DNA of 64,000 bases from Streptomyces sp. DG1A-41 (GTDB lineage: Bacteria; Actinomycetota; Actinomycetes; Streptomycetales; Streptomycetaceae), in contig NZ_CP146350.1 of the NCBI RefSeq assembly GCF_037055355.1, positions 6,657,001 through 6,721,000 of the forward strand, read 5' to 3'. The notes beneath the pieces are model-generated. The model saw only the letters and a program-made list of their open reading frames with translations, did no database searches and was not told the DNA's origin. Positions 40,711 to 51,814 of the stretch are shown piece after piece; position 1 is the stretch's first letter, and each line of letters starts with the position of its first letter. The position numbers and the translations under genes are program-made.

Positions 40711-40757
40711 CGTGGAGCGGCGACCACGGGGTACCTCCGCTGCCGCCGCTCCACGGT
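40711..40757 (+). terminator. truB terminator
   Basis: Perfect 13-bp stem (CCGTGGAGCGGCG and complement) with a 21-base loop, shortly after truB. The remaining bases to 40943 hold the leader of the next gene. Confidence 0.6.
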
Positions 40758-40943
40758 CCCCCCTCGGTTCCCCCACCCCTAGGGTGTATCCAGCCGCCCC
40801 GCTTCGTTCACCCGTCCGTGCAGGCGCTCGGAGTGAACCGGGGGAGCGGAAGGGGGCGCTTTCGCCGAGCGATCTGTCCCGCTGATCATCTCGCCCCTAC
40901 CGTCGAACACAAGGGCACGGGTGTACGGCGGGGAGGCTCGACG

Positions 40944-43900
40944 ATGACGTCGCGAAACCGGTCCGGGGAGACACACGACAGCGCACCAGACTCCCAGGAC
41001 CGCCCCGGAACAGCGGAGCGGACGACCGAGGGAACCGACGGCGGGGCATCCGGCCCGGCCCTCGTCCGTGTCCACGACCTCGCCGGCCGCCCCGGGGCAC
41101 CGGCTTCGTGGCCGACCACCACGGCACGCTCGTCACCAGCCACGAGGCGGTCGACGGCCTGCCCCGGCTCGTCCTGTACGGAGCCGGGGACCGCCGCCGG
41201 GTCGTGTCCGCCGACGCGGTGACCCCGCTGCCCGCGCTCGGCCTGGCCCTCGTACGGACCGAGGGCCTCGGCGTGCCGCCGCTGCCCGTCACCGCGCGGG
41301 GCGGGGCCGGTACCGGCACCTATGTGCGGATCGCCGCCGGAGGCTGGCGCGAGGCCAGGGTGCTGGGCTCGACCGCCGTGACGTACACGGCCACGGACCG
41401 CCTCCACCGCCTCGACGGCGCGCTGGAGCTGGCGGTGGGCACGGCGGGGCGGGACGCGCTGCGGCTGGGCGGCGGAGCGGCCGGCGGCCCGGTGCTCGAC
41501 GCCGCGACCGGCGCCGTCGTCGGTGTCCTCGGCACCGCGCTCAGCTCCGCCCACAGCGACGTCGGGTTCGCCGTACCGCTGCATGCCCTGGTCTCCGGCG
41601 CGGCGGGCCCGCTCGCCGAGCTGCTCGCCGAGAACGCGGCGACGGTCCCCGCGTACGGCGCCGACCTCAACCTGGCCGGGGCGCTGGAGCTGACCGGCAC
41701 CGCGGTGGGGCTGGACGGCCCGCCCGGCGGCACGGGTCTCCCGGAGCCGGTCGAACGGGCGGCGGTGGTGGACGAGTTCAGCGCGTTCACGGCAGCCCCG
41801 GCGGCCGTGCTCGGCCTCGTCGGGGCGCCCGGCAGCGGTCGTACGACGGAACTCGCGGCGCTCGCCGCGCGCCGCGCCCGCAGCGGGCATCCCACGCTGT
41901 GGCTGCGCGGCTGCGAACTGCGGGACGACGACGCCTCGGTGGCCGACGCGGCACGCCGGGCGCTGACCCGGGCCGCCCCTGTCGTGGCCGCGTCCCGGCC
42001 CCGTTTCCTGCCGGCCGACCTGGGCGACACCACGCCCGAGCGCCTCGCCCGCCTCGCCGGTGCCCTCGGCCGGCCCCTGCTGCTGCTCCTCGACGGCCCG
42101 GAGGAGATGCCTTCGGCGCTGGCCCGCCGCCTGGCCGACTGGACGGACGGGACGGTGCGGTGGCTGCGCGAGACGGGCGTGCGGCTGGTCGTGGCGTGCC
42201 GGGCGGAGTACTGGGAGGGGGCGGGGTTCCCGGCGGAGGTCCTGCACCGGCCGGCCGGTGCCCAAGAGCGGTCCGCGTGCGTGCGCCTCGGTGATCTCAC
42301 CGAGGACGAGGCCCGTCAGGCCCGCCTGCGCCACGGCATCCCGGAGAGCGCCCTCGTCGACACCGACGCCCGGCACCCCCTCACCCTGCGGCTGCTCGCC
42401 GAGATCCGGGAGGCCCTCGGTGCCCTCGACGGCCCGGAGATCGCCGGTGCTCCCGACAGTCCCGGCGGCCCCGGCGTCACCGTCGGCCGCGACGATGTCT
42501 TCGCGGCCTACCTGGACCTGATGTCCCTGCGCATCGCCGCGCGGCTGGCCGCCGGGAACGGCCTGGGCGGCACGGCCGTACGCCGGCTGGCCGCGAAGGT
42601 CGCCGGGCAGGTGCACGAGGCCGCCCGGCGCAGCCTCGCACCCGGGCTGGGGGATCTGGACAGGAAGGCGTTCGAGACCGTGTTCCCATGGGGGCCCGCA
42701 CCCGCGCGGCTCGGCGGCGGCACCGGCTGGGCGTCGGCCGTCCTCGCCGAGGGGCTGCTCGTGCCCGCCGGAGCCGGCTACCGCTTCGCCCACGAGGAGC
42801 TCGCCGACTGGCTCCAGGGCCTGCACCTCGACCTCGCCGAGGCCCTGCACGCCCTGGTCCACCGCGGGCATGACGCGCACTGCGACCCCGTCCCGCACCA
42901 CCGCATCGGGCCCGTCGTCCAGGCGCTGCTGTTCCTCGCCCGCCAGCACGGGACCGACCAACTGGCCTCCCGGCTGACGGACCTGGTGCACGCCCTGGAC
43001 GCCGACCCACGGTCCTGGTGGGCCGCCCGGCTGCTCGCCGGAACCCTGTCGGCCGTGCCCGAGGCGACGCCGTACACGGAGGTGCTGCGGCTGCTCGCCG
43101 ACCGGATCGTGGCCTGGCGGCGGCAGGACAGGCCCGTGCCGGAGGAGGTCGGGCCCGCCTTCTGGGCCGGCGTACGGCTGCCGGAGGGCGAGCGGTTCGC
43201 CCTGCTGAGGCGGCTGGTGCACGCCGACGGCCCGCCGTGCGAGGCCGGTCCCCGGTTCCTGGACACGGTCGCGCGGCTGCTGGCCGCCGACCCCACCGCC
43301 GTACAGCCGCTGCTGGCCCGCTGGTTCGACGACGAGCAGCCGCTGCCCGCCACCCCGCACGCGACCGTCGCCACGGCCGCGCAGGCGCTGCTGCACACCC
43401 ACCGGCACAGCGCCCTGGACGACCTGGCGGACGTGCTCGTCGACCGCGCGCACCGGAGGGCCGACGAACTGCTCGCCGTGCTGGCCGAGGAGGAGCCGTC
43501 GGCGGTGTGCCGGGCCGTCGACCGGTGGGCGCGCGACGAGCGGCCGGCGCGACGCAGTGCCGCGATGGCGCACGGCCTGCGCGTCGCGCCGCACGTGAGC
43601 ACCGGAGGCGACCGCGCCCTGCTGCGCTACGCGGCCCTCACCCTGCTCGCCCGCCCCACCGACCGGGCCCTGCACGGCGGCGCCCTCGCCCTCCTCGTCC
43701 AGGATCCGCACACCCGGGCCCGGTATCTGCCGCGGGCGCTGGAGCACTTCGCGGCGGGCGACCCGCACCTCCCGCCGCACGCGCCGGCCGCCGCCCTCCT
43801 GGCCCACCCCGAGCCGGTCCTCGGCGCCTTCGCTGCGCGGCTGGAGCGGCCGGACCCGGAGGAGGCGCTGCGGGCGCTCGCCGACGCCACCCCGCGCGGC

Positions 43901-44542
43901 CTGGCCCGGCGGGTCGCCGCGCTGGTAGGGCGGGCGGCACAGCAGCGGCCGGAACTCGCCGGGCACATGGCCGCGTACGTGGACCAGCGGCTCGACCGGG
44001 GCCCCGCCGCCCGGGCCGTGCTCCTGCCGCTGGTCACCGGCCTGCTGGAGGGCGGCCCGGTGCGGCTGCGATGCGCCCTCGCCGCGGTCCTCATCGAACC
44101 CGGCATCCCCGCCTCCCGCCCGCTGCGCCGCGAGCTGCGCGACGCGCTCCTGGCCCGCGAGCACGACATCGACGTCCTGGACGCGCTGCTGGACGCCGCC
44201 GCCCGGAACGGCGGCGGCGACGACCTGCGCGACCTCGTCCGCCGCGTCGGACTGCTCCTCGCGAGCACCCCGGAGGGCGCCGGCCGCTTCGACCGCGCCC
44301 TGGTCGACCTCGGCCGGCACGTGCCCGGCTTCGCCGCCCGCGTGGCCGGCTGGCTGGCCGACGCGCCCGAGGAGTGGGCGGCGCTGGTCGGGCCGAGTTC
44401 CCACCGGACGATCGAGAACCTGGCGGGCGTACGCGTCCCCGCCCGACGGATCCCGCGCACGTCGGAGGGGATCGCAGGGTCGTGCGCCCTGTCACAGCCC
44501 CATGCCGATGCGGGCCGCAGGCACCCGGCATGGCACCCTTAG
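40944..44542 (+). pseudogene. Large trypsin-like/NTPase fusion protein, frameshifted; protease site degenerate
   Basis: Two frames join into one protein of about 1199 residues. ATG 40944 (GGGGAGG upstream) gives the first 50 codons; the frame shifts at CCCC 41090-41093, where one more C would give the expected GRPRGTGFVADHHG. The N-terminal domain is trypsin-like but inactive: His remains (TSHEAV), yet the usual Asp position reads GLALV and the Ser motif reads GAAGGPV. A P-loop NTPase follows, with Walker A GAPGSGRTTE (41823-41850) and Walker B LLLLLDGPEE (42076-42108), then roughly 650 helical, repeat-like residues (ARM/HEAT-like by appearance). This is the layout of STAND-type signalling or defence NTPases. 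It sits alone between truB and ribF. A sequencing error is as likely as true inactivation. Confidence 0.7.
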
Positions 44543-44613
44543 ACCTGCGTACGAGGCAACCAGGAACAACCACGGACACGGGTTCGACCAGCTTTCGACA
44601 AGGAGCAGGCACA

Positions 44614-45567
44614 GTGCAGCGCTGGCGTGGCTTGGAGGACATCCCCCAGGACTGGGGGCGCAGCGTCGTCACCATCGGCTCCTACGACGGAGTCCACCGC
44701 GGACACCAGCTGATCATCCGGCATGCCGTGAACCGCGCCCGGGAGCTGGGCGTGCCCGCCGTCGTCGTCACCTTCGACCCGCATCCCAGCGAGGTCGTCC
44801 GCCCCGGCAGTCACCCGCCGCTGCTCGCCCCGCACCACCGCCGCGCCGAACTCATGGCCGGCCTGGGCGTGGACGCGGTGCTCATCCTGCCCTTCACGAC
44901 CGAGTTCTCGAAGCTGTCCCCGGCCGACTTCGTCGTCAAGGTGCTCGTCGACAAGCTGCACGCCAAGGCCGTCGTCGAGGGCCCCAACTTCCGCTTCGGG
45001 CACAAGGCCGCCGGCAACGTGGAGTTCCTCGCCGCGCAGGGCAAGATCTACGACTTCGAGGTCGAGGTCGTCGACCTGTACGTGACCGGCGAGGCAGGTG
45101 GCGGTGAGCCGTTCTCCTCGACGCTGACCCGTCGTCTGGTCGCCGAGGGCGACGTGGAGGGCGCCGCCGAGATCCTGGGCCGTCCGCACCGGGTGGAGGG
45201 CGTGGTCGTCCGGGGCGCCCAGCGCGGCCGCGAGATGGGGTTCCCGACCGCCAACGTCGAGACGCTGCCGCACACCGCCATTCCCGCCGACGGTGTCTAC
45301 GCCGGCTGGCTGCACGCCCAGGGCGAGGCGATGCCGGCCGCCATCTCCGTCGGCACGAACCCGCAGTTCGAGGGCACCGAGCGCACGGTGGAGGCGTACG
45401 CCATCGACCGCGTCGGGCTGGACCTGTACGGGTTGCATGTCGCGGTCGACTTCCTGGCGTTCGTGCGGGGGCAGGCGAAGTTCGACACGCTCGACGCGCT
45501 GCTGGAGCAGATGGGGCAGGACGTTCAGAAGTGCAGGGAGCTGGTGGCGGCTGACGAGGCTGCCTAG
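44614..45567 (+). CDS. ribF: Bifunctional riboflavin kinase / FAD synthetase
   Basis: A 317-residue RibF that phosphorylates riboflavin to FMN and adenylates FMN to FAD. The N-terminal FAD synthetase domain has the nucleotidyltransferase motif GSYDGVHRGHQ and FDPHPSEVVRP; the C-terminal kinase domain has RGREMGFPTANVE. GTG 44614 has AAGGAG upstream. It is separated from truB by the NTPase gene. Confidence 0.96.
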   Translation: MQRWRGLEDIPQDWGRSVVTIGSYDGVHRGHQLIIRHAVNRARELGVPAVVVTFDPHPSEVVRPGSHPPLLAPHHRRAELMAGLGVDAVLILPFTTEFSKLSPADFVVKVLVDKLHAKAVVEGPNFRFGHKAAGNVEFLAAQGKIYDFEVEVVDLYVTGEAGGGEPFSSTLTRRLVAEGDVEGAAEILGRPHRVEGVVVRGAQRGREMGFPTANVETLPHTAIPADGVYAGWLHAQGEAMPAAISVGTNPQFEGTERTVEAYAIDRVGLDLYGLHVAVDFLAFVRGQAKFDTLDALLEQMGQDVQKCRELVAADEAA

Positions 45568-45601
45568 TTCGCTTGTGGGCCGTCTGCGAGTGTGTGGGGG
45601 C

Positions 45602-45655
45602 TTGGCGCGCCCACGCGGCGGAGCCGCATAGTGTCACAGCCTCGCGCCCCTGAGG
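45602..45655. repeat. Dispersed Streptomyces repeat, copy B (inverted)
   Basis: Reverse complement reads CAGGGGCGCGAGGCTGTGAC, then TATGCGGCTCCGCCGCGTGG, matching copy A at 27784-27838. It covers the last codons and stop of the minus-strand ATPase gene, so that gene's C-terminus is supplied by the repeat. Confidence 0.65.
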
Positions 45656-46655
45656 GCGGACGACGCTGCCCAGTGGCAAGCCACCTGCGATTCCCCGCCC
45701 CCACTCAGGACCTTCAGGTCCTGGTTCCTGCACGCGTCGGCCACTCCCGCTGTCTCCGCCTCACCGCTCGCGAGAATCTGGCAGCGCACATGGAAGCGGC
45801 AGCCGGACGGCACCCGCGACGGGTCCGGGGGCTCGCCGGTGAGGACCACCGGGTCACCGGGGGCTTCCGGGAGCACCGACAGCAGGGCCTGGGTGTACGG
45901 GTGACGGGGCGCGGTCAGGACCTGCTCCACGGCGCCCGTCTCCACGATCCGGCCCAGGTACATCACGGCGACCCGGTCGGCGATGTTCCAGGCCAGCCCA
46001 AGGTCGTGCGTGACGACCAGCGCGGACAGGCCCAGCTCGGTGCGCAACCGCAGCAGCAGGGCGAGGATCTCACCGCGCACGGAGGCGTCGAGGGACGCCA
46101 CCGGCTCGTCGGCGACGAGGAGTTCGGGTCCCAGGACGAGCGCGCCCGCGATGACGACCCGCTGGCGCTGCCCGCCGGACAGTTCGTGCGGGTAGCGCAG
46201 GAAGAAGCGCTCCGGGGGGCGGAGACCGGCCCGGGACAGGGCCTGTGCGACCGCCGTCCGCTCGTCGCCGCCGTAGCCGTGGATGCGCAGGCCCTCGGCG
46301 ACCGCGTCGTACACCGTGTGCCGCGGGTTGAGCGAGCCGCTCGGGTCCTGGAGGACCAGCTGGACCCGCTTGCGGTACGCCTTGAGGGACCGGCCGGAGT
46401 ACTCCAGCGTGCGGCCGTCGAAGGCGACCCGGCCCGAGGTCGGCTCGACCAGGCCCAGCAGACAGCGGGCCAGGGTCGTCTTGCCGCAGCCGGACTCGCC
46501 GACCAGCGCGACGATCTCGCCGGGCCGGATGTCGAGATCGACCCCGTCCACCGCGCGGGCCCGGGGGCCGCCGTGCCGGCCGGGGAAGGTGACGTGCAGG
46601 TCCTGGGCGCTCAGCAGAGGTGCCGTGGTGACCTCGGGGGCCGTGGGGGACGTGG

Positions 46656-46659
<4 letters not shown>
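45634..46659 (-). CDS. Oligopeptide-type ABC transporter ATPase (OppF/DppF-like)
   Basis: A 341-residue ABC ATPase. Walker [10 protein letters not shown], signature LSGGQRQRV, Walker [13 protein letters not shown] and the His switch VTHDLG are all present, and the C-terminal oligopeptide-type extension carries Cys residues (CRFHVRC). ATG 46659 overlaps the stop of the second ATPase by four bases. Last gene of the five-gene operon 51499 to 45634. Its final residues come from repeat copy B, so the native tail may be altered. Confidence 0.92.
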
Positions 46660-47671
<1,012 letters not shown>

Positions 47672-47675
<4 letters not shown>

Positions 47676-48583
47676 CGCGACACCCCCAGCCTGGGGTTGA
47701 GGACGGACTCCACGGCCCGCCCGCACAGCGTGAACGCCAGCGCCACCACGGCGATGGCGATACCCGGCGGCACCAGGTACCACCAGTCCCCGGCACTGAC
47801 CGCGCCCGCCTCCCGCGCGTCCTGGAGCAGCCCGCCCCACGACACGACCGTGGGGTCACCGAGGCCGAGGAAGGCCAGCGTCGCCTCGGCGAGGATGGCG
47901 GTGGAGATGATCAGGGTCGTCTGGGCCAGCACCAGCGGCATGACGTTGGGCAGCACGTGCCGGGACATGATGTGCCAGTGGCCGCCGCCGAGCGCCTTCG
48001 CCCGCTCGATGTACGGCCGCGTCTCCACGGCGAGGGTCTGCGCGCGCACCAGGCGGGCCGTGGTCGGCCAGGTGGTGACGCCGATCGCGATGACCGTCGT
48101 GGTCAGCGAGCGGGACATCACGGTGGCCAGGGCGATCGCCAGCACCAGCGTCGGCATGACCAGGAACCAGTCGGTGATCCGCATCATCACCGTCGCGTAC
48201 CAGCCCTTGAAGTGGCCCGCCGTGACCCCGATCAGCGTGCCGATCGCGACCGACAGCACGGCGGCCAGCAGCCCGACCAGCAGCGACACCCGCGAGCCCC
48301 ACACCACCAGGCCCAGCAGGTCCCGGCCGAACTGGTCGGTGCCGAGCGGGAACTCGGCGCTCGGGCTCTGCATCGGATGCCCCGGCGCGTCGGTCACACT
48401 GCTCACGCCGGAGCCGACGAACAGCGGCGCGAACAGCGCCAGCAGCGCGCAAAGCGCGAGCGCGGTCAGGCCGTACAGCCCCGCCCGCTCGGCGCGGTAC
48501 TGCCGCCAGAAGCGCGCGACGGAGGCCCGGCGCCGCTGCCGGGCGAGGGCGCGCGGGCTCAGGGCCGTGTCGGTCGTCGTCAT
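47672..48583 (-). CDS. Peptide/nickel-type ABC permease (DppC/OppC-like)
   Basis: A 303-residue permease. The N-terminal segment with a charged tail, the PLGTDQFGRDLLG block and the EAA loop ERAKALGGGHWHIM identify the OppC/DppC side. ATG 48583 overlaps the stop of the other permease. About six membrane segments are apparent. Confidence 0.93.
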
Positions 48584-49626
48584 CGGGCCACCCGGGGGTC
48601 CAGCAGCGGATAGACCAGGTCGGCGAGGGTGTTCATCACGATCACAGCGGCGGCGAACACGAAGAACAGCCCCTGCACCAGCGGCAGGTCGGGCACGCTC
48701 AGCGCCTGGTAGAACAGCCCGCCGAGGCCTGGCCAGGAGAACACCGTCTCCACCAGGATCACGCCCGCCACCGTCCGGCCGAGGTTGATGAAGATCAGCG
48801 TCACGGTCGGCAGCAGCGCGTTCGGCACGGCGTGCCGGCGCCGCACCAGGTCGTCGCGCAGCCCCTTGGCCCGCGCGGTGGTCAGATAGTCGCTGCCCAT
48901 CTCGTCCAGCAGCGCCGACCGCGTGACCAGCAGCGTCTGCCCGTACTCCACGGCCACCAGCGTCACCACCGGCAGCACCAGATGGTGCGCCACGTCGACG
49001 ACGTACGCGAAGCCCTCCTTGCCGCCCGACTCCATGCCGCCGGTGGGGAACATGCCCGGGATCGGGCCGATGCCCACCGACAGCACGATGATCAGCAGCA
49101 GCCCGAGCCAGAAGGACGGGATGGAGTACAGGGTCAGCGCCAGGCCGGTGTGGATCCGGTCGCCGAGCCCGCCGCGCCGCCAGGCCGACCGGGTGCCGAG
49201 GAAGATGCCCAGCGCGGTGTAGAGGACGAAGGCGGTCCCGGTGAGCAGCAGGGTGTTCGGCAGCGCCTCGGTGATCTTGTCGACGACGGGAGCACGGAAC
49301 TGGTACGACGTCCCCAAGTCGCCGGTGAGCGCCTTGCCGCAGTAGTCCGTGAACTGCCGCCACAGCGGCAGGTCGAGCCCGAACTCCTCGCGGTAGGCGG
49401 CCAGTTGCTCGGCCGAGACCTGACGGCCGCCCGTCATGGTCTTGACCGGGTCGCCGGGGATCAGCCGGAAGAGGAAGAAGCTGGTGACGAGCACGGCCAG
49501 CAGCGAAACGAGCGCACCGGCCAGCTTGCCCGCCAGGTACCGCGGGTACGCGGAGCTCTTGCGTACCCGAGGCCCGGCCGCCGTGTGCTTGTCCTCGACC
49601 AGTGCGGGGGTCGCGTCAGCGGTCAT
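48580..49626 (-). CDS. Peptide/nickel-type ABC permease (DppB/OppB-like)
   Basis: A 348-residue permease of the OppB/DppB side: first membrane segment followed by FRLIPGDPV, and the EAA loop TTARAKGLRDDLV. ATG 49626 starts 19 bases after the binding-protein stop. The N-terminal 35 residues before the first membrane segment are longer than usual. Confidence 0.92.
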   Translation of the reverse strand: MTADATPALVEDKHTAAGPRVRKSSAYPRYLAGKLAGALVSLLAVLVTSFFLFRLIPGDPVKTMTGGRQVSAEQLAAYREEFGLDLPLWRQFTDYCGKALTGDLGTSYQFRAPVVDKITEALPNTLLLTGTAFVLYTALGIFLGTRSAWRRGGLGDRIHTGLALTLYSIPSFWLGLLLIIVLSVGIGPIPGMFPTGGMESGGKEGFAYVVDVAHHLVLPVVTLVAVEYGQTLLVTRSALLDEMGSDYLTTARAKGLRDDLVRRRHAVPNALLPTVTLIFINLGRTVAGVILVETVFSWPGLGGLFYQALSVPDLPLVQGLFFVFAAAVIVMNTLADLVYPLLDPRVAR

Positions 49627-49645
49627 CAGTGCCCGCTCGCCCGCG

Positions 49646-51499
49646 CTACTCGCGGTCCTCGGCGGTGGAGCGCCGCCGCATCGCCGCGAAGACGCCGAGC
49701 CCGGCGAGGACCACGACACCCCCGACGATCCCGAGCACGACCCCCGTCGACGACGCGTTGTCCGACGAGCCACTCGACTGAGCCGGGACCGCCGACCACC
49801 AGCTCCAGTAGCCGTCCTGGCCGTAGATGTTCCCCGCCTTCGCCGGCATGGTCGTGATCGACTTGATCTGGTCCGTCCGGTAGGCCTCGACCGCGTTCGG
49901 ATACGCCATGACGTTCATGTACCCGAGGTCGTACAGCCGCGACTCCATCTGCTTGACGATGTCCGCCCGTTTGGCGGGGTCGTACTCGGCCAGCTGCCGG
50001 GCGTAGAGCTCGTCGTACGTCTTGTCACAGATGAAGTTGTCGGTCGCGCCCGTGTCCTTCGGGGTCGCCGGGAGCGCTCCGCAGGTGTGGATGGACAGCA
50101 CGAAGTCCGGGTCCGGGTTGACCGACCAGCCGTCGAAGGCCAGGTCGTATGTGCCGGCGAGCCAGGGGTCGGTCACGTTGTCCAGGCAGTTGAGCTGGAC
50201 CCCGATGCCGAGCTTGCCCCACCACTCCTGGAGGTACTTGCCGACCGCCTTGTCATTGGGGTCGGTGGCGTGGCACAGGACGCGGTAGGTGATGGGCTTG
50301 CCGTCCTTGCCGACGCGCTTGCCGTCGCCGTTCATCTCGTACCCCGCCTGGTCGAGCATCCGGGCCGCCTCGGCCGGGTCGTACGTCAGCTTCTGGCCGG
50401 CGGACGGCTTCCAGAAGTACTGCGAGAAGCGCGGCGGGATGTAGCCCTCGCCCTCGACGGCGTGCCCCTGGAACACCTTGTCGATGATGGCCTTGCGGTC
50501 GACCGCCTTGAACAACGCGTTCCGCACCCGCTGGTCCAGCAGGGACGGGTGGCCGTCGCCGAACTTCTCGCCGTTCTTCGCCTTCGCGCCCGGGTTGGTG
50601 GCGAGGGCGTAGAAACGGCGGCCGGGGGCGTCGTTGACCTTGATGTTCTCCGCGTCCTCCAGGGAGGCCGCCTGGGCGGGCGTCAGGGACGGCGAACCGG
50701 CGACGAACGACACCTCGCCCTTGCGCAGCGCCGACACCGCCGCGTCCTGGTCCTTGTAGTAGCGGAAGACCAGCTCGTCGAACTTCGGCGATCCGCGCCA
50801 GAAGCTCTTGTTGGCCTTGAGCCGGACGTAGCTGTCGGCCTTGTACCCGGTCAGCACGAACGGCCCGTTGCCCACCACAGGGAAGCTCTTGTCGTTGTTG
50901 AACTCGGAGAAGTCCGAGACCTTCTCCCACACGTGCTTCGGCACGATCGGCACATCGAGCGCGGTCATCGTGGCCTGCGGTTTCTTCAGCTCGATGACCA
51001 GCTTGGTGGGGCTGGGCGCCGTCACCTTCCGGAAGTTGCCGACGTAACTGCCGTTCGCCGTGGCGGCGCCGTCGTCGGTCATCATCTTGTTGAACGTCCA
51101 CGCCGCGTCCTCGGCGGTGGCCCGCTTGCCGTCCGACCACGTGGAGTCGGAGCGGATCGTGTACGTCCAGGTCAGCTTGTCCGACGACGACTCCCACTTG
51201 GTGGCCAGGCCCGGGACGGCGTGGTTGTCCTTGGGGTCGTAGTTCGTCAGGTACTCGTACATGAGCCGGTGAATGCTCGTACTGAGCAGCCGGACCGCCA
51301 GGAACGGGCTGAGCGAGTCCACGCTCTGCGCCACCGCGACGGTCAGCACCTTCTTGCCGTCGTCGGCCGCACGGGCCTGCCGGGCCGCCGGGTCGAGCGG
51401 AGTCGCGAGACCGGCGGTGAGGGTGAGCGCGGCCGCTCCGGCCACGGCGACGAGCCTGAGGCCGCGCGGGAGGCTGCGTGTCTGATCTTTCGTGCCCAT
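49646..51499 (-). CDS. Peptide/nickel-type solute-binding protein with C-terminal membrane anchor
   Basis: A 617-residue family-5 binding protein, which delivers peptides, nickel or sugars to the permeases. It has a Sec-type signal (cleavage probably after ARA) but no lipobox Cys. Instead a hydrophobic helix (VVLGIVGGVVVLAGLGVFAA) and a basic end close the protein, so it seems tethered by a C-terminal transmembrane segment. ATG 51499 is chosen over 51517 because GAGG lies 7 bases upstream. First gene of the operon. Ligand not predictable. Confidence 0.9.
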   Translation of the reverse strand: MGTKDQTRSLPRGLRLVAVAGAAALTLTAGLATPLDPAARQARAADDGKKVLTVAVAQSVDSLSPFLAVRLLSTSIHRLMYEYLTNYDPKDNHAVPGLATKWESSSDKLTWTYTIRSDSTWSDGKRATAEDAAWTFNKMMTDDGAATANGSYVGNFRKVTAPSPTKLVIELKKPQATMTALDVPIVPKHVWEKVSDFSEFNNDKSFPVVGNGPFVLTGYKADSYVRLKANKSFWRGSPKFDELVFRYYKDQDAAVSALRKGEVSFVAGSPSLTPAQAASLEDAENIKVNDAPGRRFYALATNPGAKAKNGEKFGDGHPSLLDQRVRNALFKAVDRKAIIDKVFQGHAVEGEGYIPPRFSQYFWKPSAGQKLTYDPAEAARMLDQAGYEMNGDGKRVGKDGKPITYRVLCHATDPNDKAVGKYLQEWWGKLGIGVQLNCLDNVTDPWLAGTYDLAFDGWSVNPDPDFVLSIHTCGALPATPKDTGATDNFICDKTYDELYARQLAEYDPAKRADIVKQMESRLYDLGYMNVMAYPNAVEAYRTDQIKSITTMPAKAGNIYGQDGYWSWWSAVPAQSSGSSDNASSTGVVLGIVGGVVVLAGLGVFAAMRRRSTAEDRE

Positions 51500-51583
51500 G
51501 GTCGGACCTCGCGTCATCGCTCGGACGGGGAAGGATGGGTGATCAGGCGTCAGGTTGATCGGTTGTCAGATGGATGATGAGTG

Positions 51584-51612
51584 TGTCTATCAGCGGCCAT
51601 CTCACGCGTCAA
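51584..51612 (-). promoter_or_regulatory. Promoter of the peptide ABC operon
   Basis: On the minus strand TTGACG (51607-51612) and TAGACA (51584-51589) are separated by 17 bases, close to the Streptomyces vegetative consensus TTGACR-N17-TAGRRT. The start of the binding-protein gene is about 85 bases downstream. Confidence 0.65.
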
Positions 51613-51739
51613 CGGCACATTGACCCCTTGTGGCCTGCGGAAATAACGAATTGGCGAGCTTTCCGCGGCCATTGGTCGAGACCACTGACGCGCCCCTGGC
51701 CAGGGCCTGGCAACGGATTTCGCCCCCGGAACGCACCGC

Positions 51740-51800
51740 GGCCCGCGCCGAGTGGGAACGGCGCGGGCCACGAAGGGGACCGGCCCCTCGAAAGGGGCCG
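51740..51800 (-). terminator. Two tandem hairpins after the EspI-like gene
   Basis: First hairpin 51740-51769 (11-bp perfect stem GGCCCGCGCCG, 8-base loop), second 51781-51800 (8-bp stem CGGCCCCT, tetraloop CGAA), directly downstream of the minus-strand ATPase gene. Likely terminators. Confidence 0.7.
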
Positions 51801-51814
51801 ATCGGGTGAGGCGA

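Noticed and set aside
41090..41097. Programmed ribosomal frameshift in the NTPase gene
   Set aside because: There is no slippery heptamer or following pseudoknot and the site lies very near the 5' end; a simple one-base deletion or sequencing error explains it better.
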